From an uncultured Clostridium sp. (GTDB lineage: Bacteria > Bacillota > Clostridia > Lachnospirales > Lachnospiraceae), in assembly GCA_937902905.1 (NCBI GenBank), contig CALELW010000168.1, positions 1 to 9,542 on the forward strand: a stretch of 9,542 bases of DNA. The letters run 5' to 3'. The translations under genes were made by a program, and so were the position numbers. This document shows positions 6,866 through 9,542 of the stretch, in pieces. Within the stretch, counting starts at the first letter, position 1; each line of letters opens with the position of its first letter. Under the pieces are notes generated by a model that did no database searches, was not told the origin of the DNA, and saw only the letters and a program-made list of their open reading frames with translations.

Positions 6866-7333
6866 TCAGCATATACATATATCTTTAGATGATATATGTG
6901 AAAAATCATGTTCTATTCTCTTATTTTTGTACTTAGTTCTTAAATCAATATATTTGAATAATTCAGGTTTATCATCTATAAACATGTATGATATAGGCAC
7001 TCTAAATCTCGAAACATCTTCCTCCATCTTACGCATATCAATTGGTTCAATTTCCTGAAAAGAGAGTATTGGCATAGCAACCTTGTTTCTAGTAAGACAA
7101 TCTTTTATCCTTTCAACAGCAACTTCATCATAGCTATATTTTTTGAGCCAATCTTCGATATTTTCAGGCTTTCCTAGTTCAACAATTGCAACTAATTGTC
7201 TATATGGTAACCCAATATATATGTATGCATCCACAGGCTCTTTGCAAAATCTTTTTCTATGCTCATATATTTTCTCTCCTGATTTTAACTGTGGATACCA
7301 CTCATAACTAAAACTTAATATCATTTTTCTCAT
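6866..7333 (-). CDS. ASCH/PUA-like domain protein
   Basis: A 155-residue protein beginning MRKMILSFSYEWYPQLKSGE. The pattern MILS...W...L.SGEKIYEHRKR (residues 4-28) is the signature of ASCH domains, a branch of the PUA-like fold. Its GxKxxExR core is visible as G19, K21, E24 and R26. The next strands (AYIYIG at 36-41, LVAIVELG at 47-54) and the late SFQEIEPI (near 90) also fit. PUA/ASCH/EVE proteins bind modified or structured nucleic acid; the ligand here is unknown. AGGAAGG lies about 7 nt before ATG 7333. The gene is 12 bp upstream of the methyltransferase and therefore probably the first gene of the restriction-modification transcript. The C-terminal 30 residues, ending KDICIC, have no clear match. 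Composition is AT-rich like the rest of the cassette. Confidence 0.72.
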   Translation of the reverse strand: MRKMILSFSYEWYPQLKSGEKIYEHRKRFCKEPVDAYIYIGLPYRQLVAIVELGKPENIEDWLKKYSYDEVAVERIKDCLTRNKVAMPILSFQEIEPIDMRKMEEDVSRFRVPISYMFIDDKPELFKYIDLRTKYKNKRIEHDFSHISSKDICIC

Positions 7334-7414
7334 AAAGAATCCTTCCTATTTAAATTGCAACATCATCAGCAGAAAAAATAGCGTTTTGCATATATTTTCT
7401 ATTGTTTCCATAGA

Positions 7415-7444
7415 TACATACTCATTGATACTTAATCATGTCAA
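7415..7444 (-). promoter_or_regulatory. Possible promoter of the ASCH / methyltransferase / endonuclease transcript
   Basis: On the minus strand, TTGACA (7444-7439) is followed by 18 bp and TATGTA (7420-7415). RNA would start near 7408, about 75 nt before ATG 7333. The -35 is a perfect match and the -10 is weak, in a very AT-rich setting where chance matches are common. Confidence 0.45.
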
Positions 7445-7691
7445 TATATTAGTTCCTATCCCAACAAACCTTTGCAATTCAATTTTCTATTTTAATTTCA
7501 ATTTTTAAACATCCCCTAATTGCTATATTGTATTCTCCTACACTTCTTCCCCTTCAACATAGCATCCTATTATAGAATATCATGATACACGCATACATTC
7601 AATAAATATTTGCCTTGATTTTCTGCATAGTCATTTTCCAAATAAACTGGTTTTAATCACTTATTACAAGCCAATATTTTTAAATGTTTTT
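7445..7691. other. AT-rich intergenic region between the UDG-like gene and the restriction-modification cassette
   Basis: No gene is supported. Just downstream of the UDG-like stop there is an imperfect inverted repeat: AAATATTTGCCTTG at 7604-7617 can pair with CAAGCCAATATTTT at 7667-7680, with a loop of about 50 nt. It could slow transcription but is not a standard terminator. The remainder shows nothing I can name. Confidence 0.4.
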
Positions 7692-8621
7692 CTAGCTACA
7701 GTTGCTGCAACATATATCTTTTAACTTGTCAAAACGTTTCCACTTTTCATCTCTACTAACTATTGCCTTTGGATGATACACATATGCTAATTCTACTTTA
7801 CCCACTTTATTACAAATTTGTTGGAACCTTGTTTTATTACTTAAATAATTATATACTATTTTTCCAACGGCAACAATAATATCAGGTTTAAATGCCTTAA
7901 TCTCTTCTAAAAATATTTCCTCAAAAACCGGCTTAACCCAATCTCTTTTTTTCATAGATCTTAGTGATACAAAGTTTTCTTTATCTTTAGCAGTAATCTC
8001 ATATCTGAATAGGTTTGTCGTATATACATTTTTTATTTTGTAATTGTACATAAATGAAATTGCCATTTGACCATAAGCTTTTGATCCTGTAAGCTGTTCC
8101 TCTTTTTTGCAATTATCCATATCCAAGTCTTTTGATCTCCACAAATGTTTACACAAAAAATCTTCAGGTTCCACTTTTTCAATTAATTCGTTAAAACTTT
8201 TACTTTTATCATAAGCAAAACAATCTTTTAAATTATTAGCAGGCGAATCAAATACAAGCATCACTCTTGTTTCTTCATCTATTTCTTGATTATCCTTAAA
8301 AATAATTTCATCACCTTCATGATTTAAATTATAAACTTCCAACAAATCTAATCCATGATTTCCATTGGAAATGATACCACATCTAAAATTTGTATCCTTT
8401 AATATTGTATCCAAACCATGTTTCATACCTAATATTTCGTTTTTATCATCTATGTCTTTATTAATTATATTCTGCAATTTCGCATAATAATGTCCATATT
8501 GATCTTTTTCAAATTTATGATACCTCCCTACCTTTTCATCATAGCACTCGTACAACCCACTAAAATTAAAATCATTCATTATTTTACGACTTTCTTCGGC
8601 CGTTATTTTTTCTATACTCAT
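7692..8621 (-). CDS. Uracil-DNA-glycosylase-superfamily-like protein (divergent)
   Basis: A 309-residue protein of uncertain function. Four blocks in the right order recall the UDG superfamily. RVMLVFDSPANN (residues 119-130) corresponds to the first strand and active-site loop; KNVYTTNLFRYE (197-208) resembles the Y-TNL-K block of family 4/5-like enzymes. KPDIIVAVGKIVYNYL (245-260) matches the central strand and helix, and VYHPKA (281-286) holds the conserved His-Pro near the C-terminus. The first 118 residues match nothing I recognise and form an extra N-terminal region. Cysteines occur (C134, C157, C171, C270 and the terminal CCSNCS) but I do not see a certain iron-sulfur spacing. I place the start at ATG 8621 because AGGA lies 5 nt upstream, inside the 15 bp after the alternative ATG 8636, which itself has no such site. 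If correct, it would remove damaged or modified bases from DNA; activity is not assured. Confidence 0.55.
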   Translation of the reverse strand: MSIEKITAEESRKIMNDFNFSGLYECYDEKVGRYHKFEKDQYGHYYAKLQNIINKDIDDKNEILGMKHGLDTILKDTNFRCGIISNGNHGLDLLEVYNLNHEGDEIIFKDNQEIDEETRVMLVFDSPANNLKDCFAYDKSKSFNELIEKVEPEDFLCKHLWRSKDLDMDNCKKEEQLTGSKAYGQMAISFMYNYKIKNVYTTNLFRYEITAKDKENFVSLRSMKKRDWVKPVFEEIFLEEIKAFKPDIIVAVGKIVYNYLSNKTRFQQICNKVGKVELAYVYHPKAIVSRDEKWKRFDKLKDICCSNCS

Positions 8622-8656
8622 TCCAATCCTCTCCATTTCTCAAAAAATTTATAATT

Positions 8657-8685
8657 ATTATACATCATTTCCATGCAGATTTGTA
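8657..8685 (-). promoter_or_regulatory. Possible promoter of the UDG-like gene
   Basis: A perfect TATAAT (8662-8657, minus strand) stands about 36 nt before ATG 8621. At 17-bp spacing the -35 position reads TACAAA (8685-8680), which is poor. The box lies in the 78-bp gap after the phosphatase gene, so the UDG-like gene may have its own start of transcription or be read from upstream. Confidence 0.45.
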
Positions 8686-8714
8686 GGTACTTTCCCCATA
8701 TAAATCTATTTTTT

Positions 8715-9425
8715 CTATTTCCTTGAATAATACTCTTTTCCAGTCTCCAAACATATTCCGTCAAGCCGCCCATTTTGTGAACAGGCACCGCAATCCAATG
8801 CGATATGATTATTCTTGCGATAAATATAACCCGGTCTATCATTTCCTGAAATTGTCTGCGTCGGTGTATGCCCCGTGATCACTATTTTATTTTCGTAGTA
8901 TGGCACCTGATAATTGGCACGCGTCCACAACAAATCATCAATAGTATACTCTTCAATTGGCTTTCTATAGGAAAAATTATTCAAACCGGCATGAACCAGA
9001 AGATATTTTTGTCCCTGAATTTCCAATTCCACATATGCTTCAAACTCGCCAATAAAATCGATCACTTCCTGCCGTTCTTCATTCGACAATTTACTAAATT
9101 GGTCCATCGTCGTTTTTCCTCCATTATAAAGCCAATCAAACATTATCATCACTTGATTTTTGTCAAGAGTTTGAATAAAATCTTCTGTTATTTCATTCAT
9201 CATAAGTTTCAAACTCTCCAATGCCATCCATTCATGATTCCCAGCGATGCATACACAATTTGAAAGCGTCATCAAATACTGCAATGCCTTAATAGGATCC
9301 GGTCCACGATCGACAACATCCCCCATTATATACAATTCGTCATTATCATTGAATTTCATTCTTTCTAGCAAAATCTTTAATTGTTCAAATTGCCCATGAA
9401 TATCACCAATTACATACGTCGCCAT
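8715..9425 (-). CDS. PPP-family metallophosphoesterase (PrpA/lambda-phosphatase-like serine/threonine phosphatase)
   Basis: A 236-residue, two-metal phosphoesterase with every signature of the PPP family in order: GDIHG (residues 7-11), GDVVDRG (35-41), GNHE (62-65), VHAGL (144-148) and TGHTPT (184-189). These supply the Asp, His and Asn metal ligands and the catalytic His. The length matches bacterial PrpA/PrpB and phage lambda phosphatase, which remove phosphate from proteins. ApaH-like dinucleoside-tetraphosphate hydrolysis is the main alternative. No signal peptide or membrane segment is seen, so it is cytoplasmic. GAGGGGG lies 5 nt before ATG 9425. It is followed by the UDG-like gene after 78-93 bp in the same direction, with no clear functional tie to it. 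Confidence 0.92.
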   Translation of the reverse strand: MATYVIGDIHGQFEQLKILLERMKFNDNDELYIMGDVVDRGPDPIKALQYLMTLSNCVCIAGNHEWMALESLKLMMNEITEDFIQTLDKNQVMIMFDWLYNGGKTTMDQFSKLSNEERQEVIDFIGEFEAYVELEIQGQKYLLVHAGLNNFSYRKPIEEYTIDDLLWTRANYQVPYYENKIVITGHTPTQTISGNDRPGYIYRKNNHIALDCGACSQNGRLDGICLETGKEYYSRK

Positions 9426-9480
9426 TTTTACCCCCTCTCTTTTCTCCTATGTCCACGTAATACAATGCCCGTAGTTACTA

Positions 9481-9509
9481 ATTATACTCTGTTGTGATAA
9501 ACTATAGTT
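9481..9509 (-). promoter_or_regulatory. Possible promoter with an overlapping 10-bp palindrome upstream of the phosphatase gene
   Basis: TATAAT (9486-9481, minus strand) lies about 56 nt before ATG 9425. The -35 position at 17-bp spacing (9509-9504, AACTAT) is a poor match. It lies within the perfect palindrome AACTATAGTT (9500-9509), flanked by an imperfect extension (GTGATA on one side, GTAACAC on the other). A weak -35 covered by a dyad suggests an operator or activator site, but this is inference. Confidence 0.4.
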
Positions 9510-9526
9510 GTAACACACCGACCTAA

Positions 9527-9541
9527 TAAGATATAATCTTA
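9527..9541. repeat. Short inverted repeat at the right edge
   Basis: TAAGAT (9527-9532) and ATCTTA (9536-9541) are perfect inverted copies around a 3-nt centre. The window ends one base later, so the context is unknown; it could be part of an operator, a terminator stem of an upstream gene, or chance in AT-rich DNA. Confidence 0.3.
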
Positions 9542-9542
9542 G

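Noticed and set aside
7604..7680. Inverted repeat after the UDG-like gene as a rho-independent terminator
   Set aside because: The loop is about 50 nt, the stem is imperfect and AT-rich, and there is no proper T run after it.
8618..8842. A 74-codon minus-strand frame overlapping the end of the phosphatase gene
   Set aside because: It is a shifted-frame reading of the phosphatase 3' end and the gap behind it, with no recognisable domain or ribosome site.
1..9542. CRISPR array, tRNA or rRNA genes, or a transposase/integrase
   Set aside because: No regularly spaced repeats, no cloverleaf-like sequence and no such protein motifs were seen on either strand.

Overview
The window looks like a chromosomal segment from a low-to-mid-GC Firmicute of the Clostridia, most likely a gut Lachnospiraceae relative. 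This is inferred from strong GGAGG-type ribosome binding sites, the style of the polysaccharide proteins and the AT-rich spacers; no rRNA or other marker fixes the species. Every gene I can support lies on the minus strand, so transcription runs from high to low coordinates.

Region A (about 4680 down to 1) is a surface-polysaccharide operon. A good promoter (TTGACA, 18-bp spacer, extended -10 TGGTAAAAT) at 4677-4648 drives a membrane polyprenyl-phosphate sugar transferase that would start the glycan. It is followed by a family 4-type glycosyltransferase, a family 2-type glycosyltransferase, an ABC-2 polysaccharide permease (Wzm/TagG type) and its ATPase partner (Wzt/TagH type), which is cut by the window edge inside its Walker A motif. 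Overlaps of 8 and 4 bp and spacers of under 20 bp argue for one transcript. Together the products would start, extend and export a lipid-linked polysaccharide.

Region B (4681-4876) is a 196-bp near-palindromic element with about 50-bp inverted arms and a second nested inverted repeat in the middle. It sits 3 bp beyond the -35 box of the polysaccharide promoter. It resembles a MITE or a large structured intergenic repeat.

Region C (about 4890-7445) is markedly more AT-rich and holds a restriction-modification cassette: a small ASCH/PUA-like protein, a Dam-class adenine methyltransferase and an endonuclease clearly related to EcoRV. The most notable observation is that the endonuclease frame carries an in-frame TAA at codon 11, just after its proper ribosome binding site and ATG. 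The EcoRV-like N-terminus is therefore cut off from an otherwise intact catalytic body, while the methyltransferase looks whole.

Region D (7692-8621) encodes a 309-residue protein with divergent uracil-DNA-glycosylase-superfamily motifs. Region E (8715-9425) encodes a PPP-family metallophosphoesterase (PrpA/lambda-phosphatase type) with a TATAAT box and a perfect 10-bp palindrome upstream. No tRNA, rRNA, CRISPR array, transposase or integrase was seen.
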